DNA of 64,000 nt from Warburgia ugandensis. Its lineage: Eukaryota > Streptophyta > Magnoliopsida > Canellales > Canellaceae. Below, piece by piece: positions 1-11,900 of the stretch. The notes below the pieces were generated by a model. It was not told the origin of the DNA and did not search any database. It saw nothing but the letters and a program-made list of their open reading frames with translations. The position numbers were made by a program, and so were the translations under genes. Positions within the stretch are counted from its first letter, which is position 1. Every line of letters starts with the position of its first letter. The stretch is taken from NCBI GenBank assembly GCA_035236585.1, contig CP141132.1, positions 61,787,880 to 61,851,879 of the forward strand, in the 5' to 3' direction.

Positions 1-1480
1 CGCTCGGTGTTATCTTCTTTTCTTCTTCTTCTGCAAATGAAACACACACGGGAATGACGGGAGAAAAAGGAGGGAGCAGCCGAAAGCCGGGAATATGCTG
101 GTTATAGCATTACAAAAGTACCTTGTACTGTCTTTGCTCATGCAATAAGCAAGCCAAAAGTAGAGAGAAATATTTGCGGCAGTGCCTGTACTACTCTCAC
201 GTCCTGTCATGGCATTGCGGTGATCCCCGCCGTTCATTCGTTCTCAGCCAGCTGCATGTGTCGTTTTAACATCATCTCTTTCGAGATGAAATTCTTCCAC
301 TTCGCGAGCATGGCGCATGGGTCCAGCCTCCCAAGTTAATCTACTATTGTATCTTTGGCTGCACATATACCGGGGTCTGTGGTTTTGGCTTTTTTCTTCT
401 TCTTCTTTTTTGAATTCTCGTAGTTTTAACAGAAAACCATGATGGCGACTTGATTTTTGAAACAACAAGGTCAAATTTCCGAAATTCACTACCTTCTTAC
501 TGAACCGCGCATATATTATGGAGTTTTGTATGCTTGATGAGAACAAATTAATGGTAAAATCCATCAAAACCATGGCACACCAAGTATGAAGTCTTGCCAT
601 TAGACCCACTAAAGTTGTAATGACATAAAGTCAAAAGAAGATTCTTATAAATTATTGAAAAGGAAATTTCTTGCTTTGATAAAGTGTCTTTAAGAAAAGA
701 GATTCTTTCTCTTTTTATTTGTCTTTTCCATGCTGCTTGTTGAGGAATTTGTGAAGTTTAATATTTTCTTGAAAAGTACATAAATTGTCCTTATCAATAG
801 CGTCCTGAAGGAAGATATGACTTGATTTCACTTAGTAAGTATACATGGAGAGTGAGAGTTCCACAAGGAGTGTCATTTCTCTTGGGAGAGGAAGAAAGAA
901 AAAGACTCGTATGATCCCAAATCACTCGTATCTCTTCTTCTCTCCTACGATGTTCTTCTTCCATCTCAAGCAACTTTGCTCTCTTGCAACCACTCGATCT
1001 CACTATTTTTGCTACTAGATTTCATGGTTTATCTCTTTAGTTTGAAATGCTAAATTCTTTGGGAAGAAAAAAAGAAAATTTATTAGCCGTCGTACAGGGG
1101 AAATTCAGGGTGACCTTATCTTAGCCTAGCTTTATACTATTGAAAGATAATTTTACATTTCTTTAAGAAGAACATTGCGAGGAGTTTGCTGTTTTTCCTT
1201 TTCCATTTTGTTATCTGTTTTCACTGCTTCCTCACTCTAGGAGTGTTTTATTTTCGTTTATAAGCTAGCGGGGACGATCATAAGATAGTCCCATTACACT
1301 GTTTTCAGTGCCTTTTCCAAAGACGAGAGAATTGACCCTTCTTCTCTTCAACTTTTGAGAGAAGACTTATGGTGAGTGCGCTTGCACATGTGCATGTGCA
1401 AGTCTTGCGTGCAGTAAAGCCTACTCATATAGGTTTAGTTGCATAGGCCCATTGCAGCAGAATCAGCCCATTTCTGCATA
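1..1480. other. No recognisable gene
   Basis: Mixed-composition DNA. The minus strand has two modest open frames (about 244-609 and 10-237), the first with a lysine/glutamate-rich stretch. I recognise no domain, and no splice-site pair ties them together. They could be untranslated or exonic remains of a gene running off the left edge, but nothing here proves coding. Confidence 0.3.
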
Positions 1481-1489
1481 CGGCTAACT

Positions 1490-2250
1490 CATCAATAGGC
1501 CTGAGAATTCCGGTTGACGGGTCATGTTCATGTCGTGTCGAGACTAACCCATTATAGTATATAGGTCAACACAAATACGACCCTCTTAATAATCGTGTCA
1601 AGAACTGGTGACTCAGACACGACATGATTATTAAATAAGTCAACACGACACAACTCATGTGACACAATTAAATAAATGAAAAATAACTAATATATGACAG
1701 TTTTTGAAAACCTGCCCTATATTGATGGTTTTCAAAAGTCATAAAAGTATAGGACAAGCTTTCAAAACCCTTTCTATATTCCTATTAGAGTATAAGATGA
1801 TTTTTGAAAACCCGTCCTATATTGAAGGTTTTAAAAAAATCATAATAATATAGGACTGGTTTTCAAAAACCGTCCTACATAGAGTATAGGATAGTTTTTG
1901 AAAACTCGTCCAATATTGAAGGTTTTTCAAAAACCATAAGATTATAGGACAGGTTTTTAAAAACCGTCCTATATGATGATTTTTTAAAATCATCATATAT
2001 TAATGGTTTTTTAAAAATCATAAAAATATAAGATGGGGAAAAACCGTCCTATATTAGTAATATAGGATGGTTTTTCAATATATGATGGTTTTTAAAAAAC
2101 CGTCTAATATTTTCAACCCGATTAGTTAACAGGTTGTGAGTCAGATGAGTCAACATGACGAATTAATAGGTCATGTGTCAAACAGGTCAACATTGATGTA
2201 CGTATCGATACGAATCCAACGACACTAATTTTGCGCAAAATGAAGATCGA
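1490..2250. repeat. Non-autonomous element rich in GTGTC/GACAC words, split by an inner insertion
   Basis: Both flanks of the inner palindromic array (about 1490-1690 and 2114-2200) carry repeated words such as cgtgtcgtgtc, gtcaacacgacac, gtgacacaatt and aggtcaacatt. Such ACACGAC-rich sequence is common in plant non-autonomous DNA transposons with hAT-like organisation. The inner array at 1691-2113 lies inside it, so the two halves look like one older repeat split by a younger one. The family name is inference. I see no clean terminal repeats or target duplication. Confidence 0.35.
1691..2113. repeat. Array of short AT-rich palindromes (MITE-like or transposon subterminal repeats)
   Basis: About 420 bp made almost entirely of a degenerate palindromic word of the form tataggac(a/g)g-tttttnaaaaa-ccgtcctata, repeated in both orientations about every 40-60 bp. 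Clear copies lie near 1800-1830, 1850-1880, 1890-1915, 1945-1975 and 2040-2105. The outer edges are roughly inverted (tatatgacagtttttg... against ...aaaaaccgtctaatat), as expected for a foldback MITE or the subterminal region of a larger transposon (CACTA or MULE type). No coding potential. The superfamily is not determined. Confidence 0.55.
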
Positions 2251-2880
2251 GAGTGAAAATTTCAAAAGTTCTACAAATTGATAACAGCAACCCCCCCCCA
2301 CCTGTTTCATTTGTTGTGGTTCCTCAGCTCTGATGCAGCCCTTCCCTATTGGGTTTTCCGACAAACAATTCCTATCCCTGGATATCCCCTTTTTCTGGCA
2401 TGGGCAAAAATTTTAGATCAAGTTTTCACTCTCTTCAGTGTTGACGGAAACCCAAATTGGGTTTCCTTTCAAGTTGCACACCCAAGTTTTCCCCCCCTAT
2501 TTTCCCTTTTACCAGCACAGTGCAGGCCATGGATGGGGTGGCATGCCTGGGTGCAGTGCTCATAGTTTTCCCCTCCCCTTTTTGCCAACGGGTTGTTCCC
2601 TCCTTTCTCCGGCATAGTCGACGTGGTATGTCGTGAGCACAGTTCGGCACTACCGACACCGATCTCCCCTTTCTTCCCCATTCTTCTCCCTCTACTGGGC
2701 TCAAGCATGAATAGCCTGGCAGCCACCACTGGCCACCATTTTCCCCTTTTTTCTATGGGCTAGAGAGTTGGTCAAGTTGACTCGTTGAGTCAACTCGCTC
2801 CCAACTCATTTCTATGAGCTGAGTTGACTCACCCGACCCTATTACACCCTTAAACTTCAACCTTTGATTTTCACCAATTT
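2251..2880. other. Intergenic, pyrimidine-rich, no gene recognised
   Basis: GC-richer than its surroundings, with C runs (2289-2300, 2491-2497) and overlapping short open frames on both strands that share no protein-like conservation I recognise. It may be the 5' part of the LTR-like block that follows. Confidence 0.25.
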
Positions 2881-5583
2881 GGGAAGGATCTTAGATATCT
2901 GAGATAATCCATGCGATCCTGGCAATGCGAGGAATAATACTCATCTTTCCATTTATTAATCAAGGAAGATTTAACTGTCAATTTGACCAAACTATTTATT
3001 AGACTTTAGATCATCTCATCTAAGATAATCTGAAGTTATTTTTAGATCAGAATAGTCCATTATGATCCTCACGAAGTGTAGATCAATATACATACAAAAT
3101 ATTTTGGATCTGAAACTTTTATGGAGATAATTTAATCGATCTTGATCAATGGCTAAAATCAACTAAAAGTCCAAGTATGAAATTGGATCAAATTCTATGA
3201 TCCATATTGTTTAGATTACTTGATTGAATTAATTAGTTAGAATTACTAAATTCTTATTTGATCGGGGACAATTAGGTGAAGAAATTTTAATTAGATCAAC
3301 ATGGATATCTGAGATTGGGTATAATTGAGGCGATCGGTGGACAATCCAACCAAGCAGATAGCTGAATGGTATTCAAATTGACTTGTACAAGGTGAGATGA
3401 CTATCTTAATCATTTGATGGGTTGATTTTATTGTAATTAGATATGATTGAACATGAAATTCACATAATAATACCCGATCAGTTAATTAAACAATTACTTA
3501 AGATTGATATAAACTGAGCCTACTAGCTCTAAAATATCTACTTTTATAATTAAGGACTAAATGATTATGAGTGAGCCTAATTAAGTATGATTTGAATTAT
3601 AAGCCAATTAGGACAGGCCGCACCTTGAGATTCCATGACAGGGAATCATTAGATTGTCTTAAACATCATATATTGGAATATGAAAATATAATGTTATGTA
3701 ACTAAGAATCCAAATTAGATGAGATGGATTCTAAGTATAACTTGGATGTGATATGTATCCAAGTGGTGGAATTATGGCAGATTGTGCTAGAGTTGGAATA
3801 TAACTAAATTGAGAGGTACAGACAAGTAGTACTTCATCTGAGGTAGGTAATTACATTTTGTACTTTGCTAATTTCATGGATTATGATGTGTCCTCTTGAG
3901 GACTTCATTTATGATAGTAGTTGATGCATGGACCTTATGTCACTCTTGTGTTTTCTTGAGATTATCTTCATCATGCATTGTTGACATTATAATATCTTTT
4001 GTTTCACATGATTTGCACATTGTTTTCAATGCATGACTACTAATATGTTAGCACACCTTATTGACAGGATTTTCTTAAGATAGACTATGTATGGATTTTT
4101 CCACGGTTATTTCGTGCTTTTGCCATTTTATGATGAGTGCTTCTACCTAGTGAATATTATGCTAGGAAGGTATTAGGTTGACCACTCGCCCTTTGAAATT
4201 ATAGATGATAAACACCATCCCTGGTATGTGAAGAAACTACGTGCGGTTTGTGGTAATCATAGGTAGGCCACCCATGCACATCCGACCATCCCCCATGCAT
4301 GGCGGACATTCGTCTCTTTTTTAGCGTCGACAGTGAGCAACAATGGTTGATACCCTGTAGTGGTTGTCACTGCAATATAGCAGTCTATACTCTTATTTTG
4401 TAGGCTCATATAATATAGATCCATTGGGATGTTTAGATTTTGATGCACCCTAAGGGCGAAGCCTATGTGGGTGGCCAGATGTGGGTAGGCCTACGAGCTA
4501 AGTGAGTACCTGGTGTGAAAGTTACAGGTGAGGGACCCTAGGTTTGAAATGAGCACTCATTGCTAGATATGTGAGTGTACTAGGACACTCGTAGAGCATG
4601 ATGGAGTTTGCACACCCTATTATTCATGACTTGCATCCTTATTTGAGATGATAAAAATTGATTGTATTTAACTTTATCAGATGCATAAGCATACATTATC
4701 CATGTCTTGCATAACATAATGTTTAGTTATGATATTTCTACACTTGTGTAAATCATGTTTTCCATTGTCATTGCTCTTGCTACAGAATCCTTATCATTCA
4801 TGCATCATTTTTCTCTCGGATATTGATGATTTGACATATTATATGAATGTTTTTTCACTCATGGGATTTATCATATACTCTGGTATTTACATGTCACACT
4901 ATCTATTCCTTATTGATATTAAATGTGCTTACCTACATAAGTGATTGCTTACCGAGGCATTGCTTTGGTTTGCAATGCCTCAGATACTACGAGAGGCAGA
5001 CGGTTTGACATATTAACAAAGTAGACGAAGGCGATGGCAACCTTCAGCAATGTATAGAGGAGATCTCAGAAATGGATAAGGATTGTTCAAAACCTTACTT
5101 CGATAATCATTTATGGACTATATATATGATTTATATTATGACTGGATGTATAGATGTATTCATGTTGGATATGATGGCTGTGTGTGAACAGACCTAGGGC
5201 AATGTTGTCATGTCTTTCATTTTCTTATCCATTGTTAGCGTATATGTTTTTTTATCGAGTATTATATTTGATTTGGATGGATTGGCATGGAGACTGAGTC
5301 TCCTAAGTATTATGTTATGTTATTGTATTTATCAGGTGATTGTTCATGTGCAATGGACTAAAATATATAAGAGACTTTGTCGAATTTTTGGTAGAAATAG
5401 AGATATCATTTCACGGTTATATCCATGATTTTGTGATTATATAACTCCTGAGATTTTGAAATAAATGTTTTTTTATTTGAGTTTTTGTTTTTGGTCAATT
5501 TAAAAATTAAAGTTTTAAAACAAAGATCCCGACACATTTTAAAATTTGTTATTATATTTTTATGAAAAACCCAAGGTGTTACA
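2881..5583 (+). mobile_element. LTR-like block, plus orientation (probable solo or partial LTR)
   Basis: Long non-coding AT-rich block that ends in ggtgttaca at about 5583, a typical plant Ty3/gypsy LTR 3' end. It contains a perfect 10-bp hairpin (gaggcattgc/gcaatgcctc, 4954-4981) followed by a gagaggcagac-type word, and the word gaggtaggtaatt at 3840. The same words recur in the opposite orientation at 13.7-16.2 kb, so the two blocks look like members of one LTR family. The 5' boundary is a guess; no flanking target duplication was identified. Confidence 0.4.
4954..4981. repeat. 10-bp perfect hairpin inside LTR-like block
   Basis: gaggcattgc, an 8-base loop, then gcaatgcctc. The same stem occurs at 14160-14188 in the inverted relative of this block, suggesting a conserved structural element of this LTR family, perhaps near its RNA 3' end. 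Confidence 0.6.
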
Positions 5584-5752
5584 TTTTGCCAACGATCTAG
5601 TACAAAAATAATTAAATATATTTAAATAATAATAATCTATATAAAATACAAAAATATTAAAAAAATGTCAAACCAATAGCAATGATAAACCTACAAAATA
5701 AAGTTTTGAATTCCTTACTTCAAATAAGAATACATGTTTGTATAATGCATAA

Positions 5753-6108
5753 ATGAAAATTTATGAAAATATAATTACATCAAAAGAAAGTAATAATATA
5801 AGAAATGATAGAATTATGAATGAAAATATTAGAAGAAACTTAATAGTACCAATAGTTAATAAGATGATGAAGACTAGACTTAGATGTTTTGGGAATGTAT
5901 ATCAGAGGCAAAAAATTGCATCAGTTAGGAGTGAGGCAATGCAACTTGAAGGTTCCAACAGGGCAAGAGAAAATGCCCAAAAGAATATGTATAGAAGTGA
6001 TTTTAAAACTTTAAGACTAAATGAAGTAATAATACATAATAGAGGTGAATAGATGAATAAGATTCATGCGGCTACGCGACCCCTAATCGAAATAAGGTCT
6101 TGATGACG
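5753..6108 (+). mobile_element. RTE-type LINE, 3'-terminal fragment
   Basis: The open frame 5753-6052 matches the C-terminal tail of plant RTE-clade LINE polyproteins: IRNDRIMNENIRRNLIVPIV corresponds to the usual IRNE-IRE-LGV-PI segment, then TRLRCFGNVYQR (usual RLRWFGHV-RR), then a basic linker. After the stop comes the characteristic 3' end, cgacccctaatcgaaataaggtcttgatgacgac, split here as cgacccctaatcg and aaataaggtcttgatgacgac. It is strongly 5'-truncated, as is usual for LINEs. Three other RTE remnants with the same tail occur in the window (35.1, 55.5 and 62.2 kb). Confidence 0.7.
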
Positions 6109-6109
6109 A

Positions 6110-7194
6110 CACTGATGATTATTAGATTAAAATAAAGAAAATTTCCTTGACCTTGAGATTTTGAGAATGGTACAAAACTTATAAGCATTATAGATGTATA
6201 TTTCAATAATCAAACAAAATTAAATTAGCACCAACAAATATATTTAAAAAAACATAAACTAGAAATTTTTTGCAATTGTAAATTACCATTAGTTTTCATC
6301 TTTGAGAACTATGAGAGGAAATAAGATGTTTTTGGGAACAATATATTATGGAGGAAGAAAAAATGATGGGTATGCTTTTTGGCTAGAAAAAGGAAATTTT
6401 TTGAATTATTTAGTACATTGACTTTCAATATATTTTGGCCAATCTTACACTAGGAAATTTCTACAAAATTTAAAGTGTTGCTAATATTTAATTGGGTATT
6501 AAAAATTTTATATTTCAAATAAAATCAAGATTCTAATTTAAAATTATAAAACTTACCTAGTTACCGAGAAACACAGCAACCTTTCCAAAGATTCACCCAA
6601 GTTTTCTAATGCGACTCACCAATCCACCTAGTCAAACTCATGATGATGTCATCCTAGTTTTTTGGGCAAACCGACCAAGTTTCCTACCAATCCAATATGA
6701 ATCGGCCAATACCAAGTCGGATCACCTGATTTTTAAACCATGTACAAAATCATCAAGGATTCCTGCTCAAGTAGTTGATAACACATCAACTACACACCTA
6801 TTAAAAATCCCCAACATATCCAACATATTAAAAATTCCTCAAATACAAATACAATGAACATAATCCAAGTGTGCAAAAAAGAAGAAAAACAAATTCTCAT
6901 ATGCTCCACGAAGTACCCACGAGGTCTATTAACATCACTCACTATCTACGAGTTCGCCAAACTGTGTGAAGAACTTCCTGGATCACCTAGAGGATTGAAA
7001 TTTTTTTGCGAGTTTAAAGCGCAGTGAAATCAACCCAAACAAACAAGCTGTAGAGACAAAATAATTCAAGCAACTATCCATAATAACACTATTATCTAGC
7101 TACGACTACACACTAACTGAAACCCTCACATACAATAATATAGTAGCATATGAGAATATATTATTTTTTACTATACAAGCAAAATTTTCTAAAA
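6110..7194. other. Intergenic AT-rich DNA, no gene recognised
   Basis: Low-complexity AT-rich sequence with short open frames (for example 6609-6857 plus) that look like chance or decayed retroelement. No domain or structural RNA was recognised. Confidence 0.3.
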
Positions 7195-7212
7195 TTTCTA
7201 TGCTCTAGTACA

Positions 7213-7395
7213 GAAGGGAGCCTTGGCACAATGGTAAAAGTTGTCATCATGTGACCTTAAGGTCACGAGTTCAAGGCGTGGAATCAGCCTCTTACAAAAT
7301 GCAAGGTAAGGCTGCCTACTATAGGCCCTTGTGGTCCACCCCTTCCCCGGCCCCCGCATAGGCGGGAGCTTCGTGCACCAAGGCTGCCTTTTTTT
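7213..7395 (+). mobile_element. Au SINE, full length, with target-site duplication
   Basis: tRNA-derived plant Au-family SINE. The 5' end gggagccttggcacaatggt contains the Pol III A box, gtcacgagttcaagg is the B box, then the family-specific body (cagcctcttacaaaatgcaaggtaaggctgc in two parts; ggcccttgtggtcc), ending gtgcaccaaggctgcc plus a T run. It is bounded by a perfect 18-bp target duplication, tttctatgctctagtaca, at 7195-7212 and 7393-7410 (the T tail and the duplication share a few bases). The intact duplication suggests the youngest SINE insertion in the window. Confidence 0.92.
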
Positions 7396-7452
7396 CTATG
7401 CTCTAGTACATAACATAGAAGAAACAATAAACACTCACTCTTTCATATCCTT

Positions 7453-7680
7453 GTTATTCCCTGATGAACACAGCATTACCAATCTTGTTACCCGAGTCAT
7501 ACTGTTGTTCCCGGAATGACATAGCATTCCCAATTCTATCACCCGAGTCACACTAACGTTTCCAGAATAACATAGCATTTTCAAATTTGGTTAACCAAGT
7601 CATACTAATGTTCCCGGGTGACATAGCATTTTCAAATTTTCACGAGTTCAACCATCTGAGTCAAACTGCTGTTCTCAGGA
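7453..7680. repeat. Minisatellite of about 52 bp, four to five units
   Basis: Units begin at about 7453, 7507, 7558, 7610 and 7671, each reading gttcccggaatgacatagca... then ...cccgagtca-act. Spacing is 54, 51, 52 and 61 bp and the units are clearly diverged. Tandem blocks of this kind are common inside plant LTRs. No coding role seen. Confidence 0.65.
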
Positions 7681-7689
7681 GATAACAAT

Positions 7690-8350
7690 ATAATTTCAAC
7701 TATGAGTCCATCTGGGTTAAATAGTTAAACTTGTAGATATGAACACCATTCTTTAGAACGGAGACTCATCTCACATGAAAAACAACCTCCAACAAATATA
7801 ACTTTATTACAAAAGGATGCATGCTCTTTCTTCTTATGCCATGGTAGAATAAAACTAATCAGGCAAAATAATAAGACCAGTATACCAAAATATACAGTAG
7901 TGATTCCGTCGATTCTTCCAATAAAAAATAATATAAACACCCCTACCAATCATCTCCACCTTATTGATTGTACAGGTTTTTTAGAGACAATTAGCAGAAG
8001 GAACTCAAGCAAGCGATCTCTATTAGGTCATTAAGAGTCTATCAAAAACTGAACGCATTCAATTACAGTTCTAATCCTCAACTGCTAACCGCCACAATAC
8101 TTAAACAAGAAAGATGAAGCAGGACAAGAATAACTCAAAAAGCAAAGACGATCATGGCCTAATAACCAGGATTCTTAAAATAAAAACCAGCAGAGACAAA
8201 ACGATCCCAAATCCACATCATCCAGACCAAAATAAGTAAGACCATGCAACAATACACCCATTTTCCACCTCATCAAGACTTTATTTAAAGTTGGTCCACA
8301 TATTGAAATTTTACATTTATAGGACTCCAATTTAAAACACCGTACTATTA
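7690..8350. other. Intergenic DNA, no gene recognised
   Basis: AT-rich sequence without recognisable coding, RNA or transposon hallmarks between the minisatellite and the second Au SINE. Confidence 0.3.
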
Positions 8351-8360
8351 GTCACCTATG

Positions 8361-8545
8361 AAGGGGAGCCTTGGCACAACAGGAGAGTTCTCGTCATGTG
8401 ACCTTGAGGTCGCGGGTTTAAGGTGTGAAAACAGCCTCTTGCAAAATGCAAGGTAAGACTGAGTACTATTGACCCTTGTGGTCCACCCTTTCCCCTGACC
8501 CTGAATACACAGAAGCTTAGTGCACCGGGCTGCCCTTTACTGCTG
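8361..8545 (+). mobile_element. Au SINE, full length, with short target-site duplication
   Basis: ggggagccttggcacaacag carries the A-box region, gtcgcgggtttaagg the B box (degenerate), followed by the body cagcctcttgcaaaatgc..., and the 3' end gtgcaccgggctgcccttta. It is flanked by gtcacctat at 8351-8359 and 8546-8554. Same orientation as the copy at 7.2 kb but a more typical Au 3' end (gcaccgggctgccc). Confidence 0.9.
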
Positions 8546-8559
8546 GTCACCTATAGGGG

Positions 8560-9850
8560 TAAATTTTCTGTTGCTACTTTCACCCTAGTAAAGACTTCTC
8601 AATTGATATCCACTCCGGTTTCTCTTACACCTGTATTCTACATTAGTTATCTCTCTAGAAACATGAAATTCATTAAAACAGTACCCATTACTCTATTCGA
8701 CGTCCTTTAGCTTATATTCAATGAGTCTAAAATCTAATATTTCAACTATAAATTTCAATATAAAGACATGATGGCTATTTTATGAAATCCTTAATCCAGC
8801 ATCGTACTTTCAACCATCCAATCGCCCCAAATATCCTTTCAATTAGCAGGCTCGTTCAATGCTAAAAGAAAAGAAAGACAGAAGACCTGCATAGCTCATT
8901 TCAGATGGAAGTCGACCATGAAAGTGAGTGAGACTCTCAAATAAAACTAACAGTAGTAACATAAATGCAAAACCCACATTAGGTACCTTCACCAATACAA
9001 TTTTCTGCAGAAAATTCGGGGTCTACTAATCATCCAACCAAATCTCCATCCAGAAATCAGACGACTTCACACCCCTTCTCTCAAGTCCCTCCTACTATAC
9101 TGATCATTTAAGGTAAGATGAAAAGGATGAATGGATTAACCCATTTCCAGGGGAAATCCACCATGAAAAGTCTCATATCTAGGGACAAAACTAGCAGAAA
9201 TAAAGAGATATCAAGACCCAATTTTGTTACCCTAAAATCAAGCGTCTAGATCATCAACAATTCGCTATCCACTCCATTCAAAGCAAAACACATCAGAACT
9301 CTAGATCCTAGAGAAAACCTACTTCATAAAATTCTTTGAATGGTTCTAGATCTAGTAGGATTCAAGCCACTTCCACCAATTATAAAAAACTCATTTCAGA
9401 ATCCGCTATTCTAAACAGAAAATCGAATGTGAACTAACACAGCCAACACCAAAACCACTTCAAGACTACGTCGAAATAGGGCTAGGAAGATCTCACCTAG
9501 AACCCACGTTTTCCTAGGCCTATGGCAGCTACTCCACTTCGTTCTCCACCTTTAGAAACCCAAAAACGAGCTGTTGCAGTTCCTTTCTTCTTCCTCCAGC
9601 TCTCTCTCTCGGCTAACCTCCTCTAGGGAAGGCTTGTTTCATCTGCAGTTCGCCATTTTAGAGAAACTAGGAAGAGAAGAGGAGAAGGGAAGGGAAGAAA
9701 GAAAAATGGAGGGGAAATGACCAGTTCCGTCTCCCTGTCTTCGAAACAGCCGACGTAGGCTGATATCAGATTTTCTTTCGAGGGACAAAAATGCCCCTAC
9801 TAAAGACAAAAAGGTAGAGTGTCATTATGGACATCCCTTGCTAGGTTACT
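8560..9850 (-). mobile_element. Possible LTR-like sequence in minus orientation
   Basis: On the minus strand the block 9850-9480 reads like the transcribed leader of a plant gypsy LTR: ggggaaatgacc near 9716, a pyrimidine-rich leader, then ggttctag followed by gtgagatc near 9490, which also resembles a splice donor. I favour LTR because phrases such as gggacaaaaatgcccc are common in such LTRs, but a non-coding first exon of an unseen gene is the alternative. Boundaries are not defined. Confidence 0.25.
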
Positions 9851-11249
9851 AAGTTATTTCTTCTCATCTCTGATGGAGCTTCCTTATCATCCCTACGTAG
9901 TGTTCAAAAAAATGAATTTGTAGGCTCTTGGAGTCAGACATAAATAATTAAGATGGTCTCTGATTGGGACGATAATGGGTTTGTCATAGGATATAAGAGT
10001 GAAATAGTTTAAATTGACACATAGAAAGTCTGTCTACCAACATGAAGGGCCTAGGAGCCACGAAGTAAAAGGAACATAAACAAATTGTAGGAGGAGACTT
10101 ACCATTTTCCATTGTCCTGCTATAAGAAACCAACAAGAGGCATATTCTTCTAAGAAATTTGTTGTCTTTGGAAATAAAGAGAACTGCAGTCCTCGTCTTG
10201 AAAATGAGGTTGAAAATCTCAAATTTAATCTTTAAAAAAAATAATCATAGATTAAGAATAATTTCAAGGTACGGTAGAAAGAGGTGGGGAACAACAAGGC
10301 ACCATTCAAATCTTAAGAAAGCCAACTTTCAGTGGCAAAAACATTTTAAGGTCATGGTTTTAAAATAGTCAATCAATCTTTGCTGTAGGTTGAAGCCATT
10401 TACAATGAAGGACAAAGTAACTAGGCATCAACCAGAGGAAACAAACAATTGAACTTGAGAAGAATATGAGAAAATTCTCAAACTAGAGTGAGCCATTGTG
10501 ATAGAAACTAAAAGTTTGAGCTTGAAAGAAGGAGATTAAAAGATGGCTTTCCACAGGGGTTGGTCAATGAAAGGAGATAGAAGGATGTCACTCAAGGCCT
10601 CATGGTGGTTGGATATTGACGGTGGATATCGATACATGATTTGTTTTGCATTATGATGTATGTGCCCCATGGTTTTCGTGATGAGCCTCTCTCAAAATGG
10701 TATGAATGGCTATAACCTCCAAGTGGCCCTAGATTTCTGAAGATCCAAGTTGTTTGGAATGCTGCTATTGACTTAGATTGGCCATGCTCTAAAATTATCA
10801 TTCATTGGATGATCTTGGACATTGTTTTCTTTAGTCCTAGTATGGACAATAAAGAGTTTTGCCACCCGTTTACAACTAAAATGGCAATTGCTAGTATCTC
10901 CCAGTGGGTAAGAATTTTAGAGCATGGCCCATCTAAATAAAGGCCAACAATGTTAAGCATAAAGATATTTTGAAATTTGAGTCCACCTGAAGTTATAGCC
11001 ACTCTTATCATTTACTTAAGGTGCTCATGAGGAAAAACAAGGGGTATATATATCACCAACCTTTGTTTTTCTAGCAGTACTTCTCCACAAGGAACAAAAA
11101 CTAAAGGAGAATAGGAAAATCTATGGTTATTTGGACACACAATTTGATTCAAGCTTTTTCCATGGAAAAACAAAAAAGCCAACTCCAAATGGATTCATGT
11201 TTCCTTCTATATGTTTATATCGCAAAAGTTGATTCCTTAATGGTGATGA
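9851..11249. other. Intergenic DNA, possibly decayed LINE body
   Basis: No intact domain. The minus strand is open in one frame from about 11011 to 10592 except for one stop, but nothing recognisable is encoded. The sequence directly precedes an L1 remnant, so it may be its decayed upstream part or unrelated. Confidence 0.25.
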
Positions 11250-11900
11250 AAAAATCTATGGGATGTGAAGGAAGTCCAATCAGCATGCCTGATCAATATC
11301 ATGTATAAATTATTGGATAAAACATTGGACCAAGACTAAAGAAAGAAATGAGGAATTCCATCTCTCTAGTCTCAGGAGGCTCACGTGAAATTAGACAAAC
11401 ATATGAAAAGACTACTTATAAGGTCGACAACAAGAAGCCTTATGATCATGTGAATGGAGTTCTAAGAATTTTCACTAAAATGAATTTTTGTCAAGATGGA
11501 AGAGGGGATCGAGTGTACATAAGGTTCATCATTTTCAGTTCTCAATATGGATGCTTGAAATGTTCCTTTGCTAGATCAAGCTGATTTCATCAAGGGGGAT
11601 CCTCAATCAGCATTTATGTTAACTATCATGATAGAAAACTAGCAAGTCTTCTCTAGGGCCTAGGTCAGCCACATGAAGGTTATCCCCATTAGCTCAATTG
11701 GCTCTTCATCAACATTCAATTCATCAAAGGGTCGGCTACTCTTTTCTAATGCTGATCATGATCAAAGTGTGAAAGATGGTTTCTTGGCTTCAACATTATC
11801 AAGCTCTTTATGGGGAAGCCCTACATCCAATATATACCAAAGGAAAATTAGGTCTAGTTACCAAATTTTCATTTCAAATATAAAAGTTAAATCTGTCCCT
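11250..11900 (+). mobile_element. Decayed L1-type LINE reverse transcriptase fragment
   Basis: Translating piecewise in plus frames gives, in order, elements of a plant L1 RT: a degenerate PISM...YHV (usual RPISLV-YK) near 11270, RLKKEMRNSISLVS near 11333-11375, KVDNKKPYDHVN near 11420-11455 (usual K-D-KAYDHVNW, catalytic block), and SNADHDQS near 11745-11770 at the place of the usual FADD-Q segment. Several stops and frame breaks occur, and the catalytic Asp pair is lost. A long-dead copy. Confidence 0.55.

Noticed and set aside
244-609. 121-residue minus-strand frame near the left edge
   Set aside because: No domain recognised, no supporting splice sites, and the sequence has mixed low complexity. 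Left as unassigned rather than called a gene.
1691-2113. Set of Rho-independent-like terminators or a microRNA cluster
   Set aside because: The palindromes are AT-rich, diverged and arranged like transposon subterminal repeats; there is no evidence of discrete precursors.
7453-7680. CRISPR-like array
   Set aside because: Units of about 52 bp are contiguous and diverged without unique spacers, and the genome is plant nuclear; this is a minisatellite.
9490-9760. Possible first exon of a gene on the minus strand (donor tctag|gtgagatc)
   Set aside because: No coding exon downstream on that strand, and the composition fits a retrotransposon LTR leader. Kept only as a low-confidence LTR-like block.
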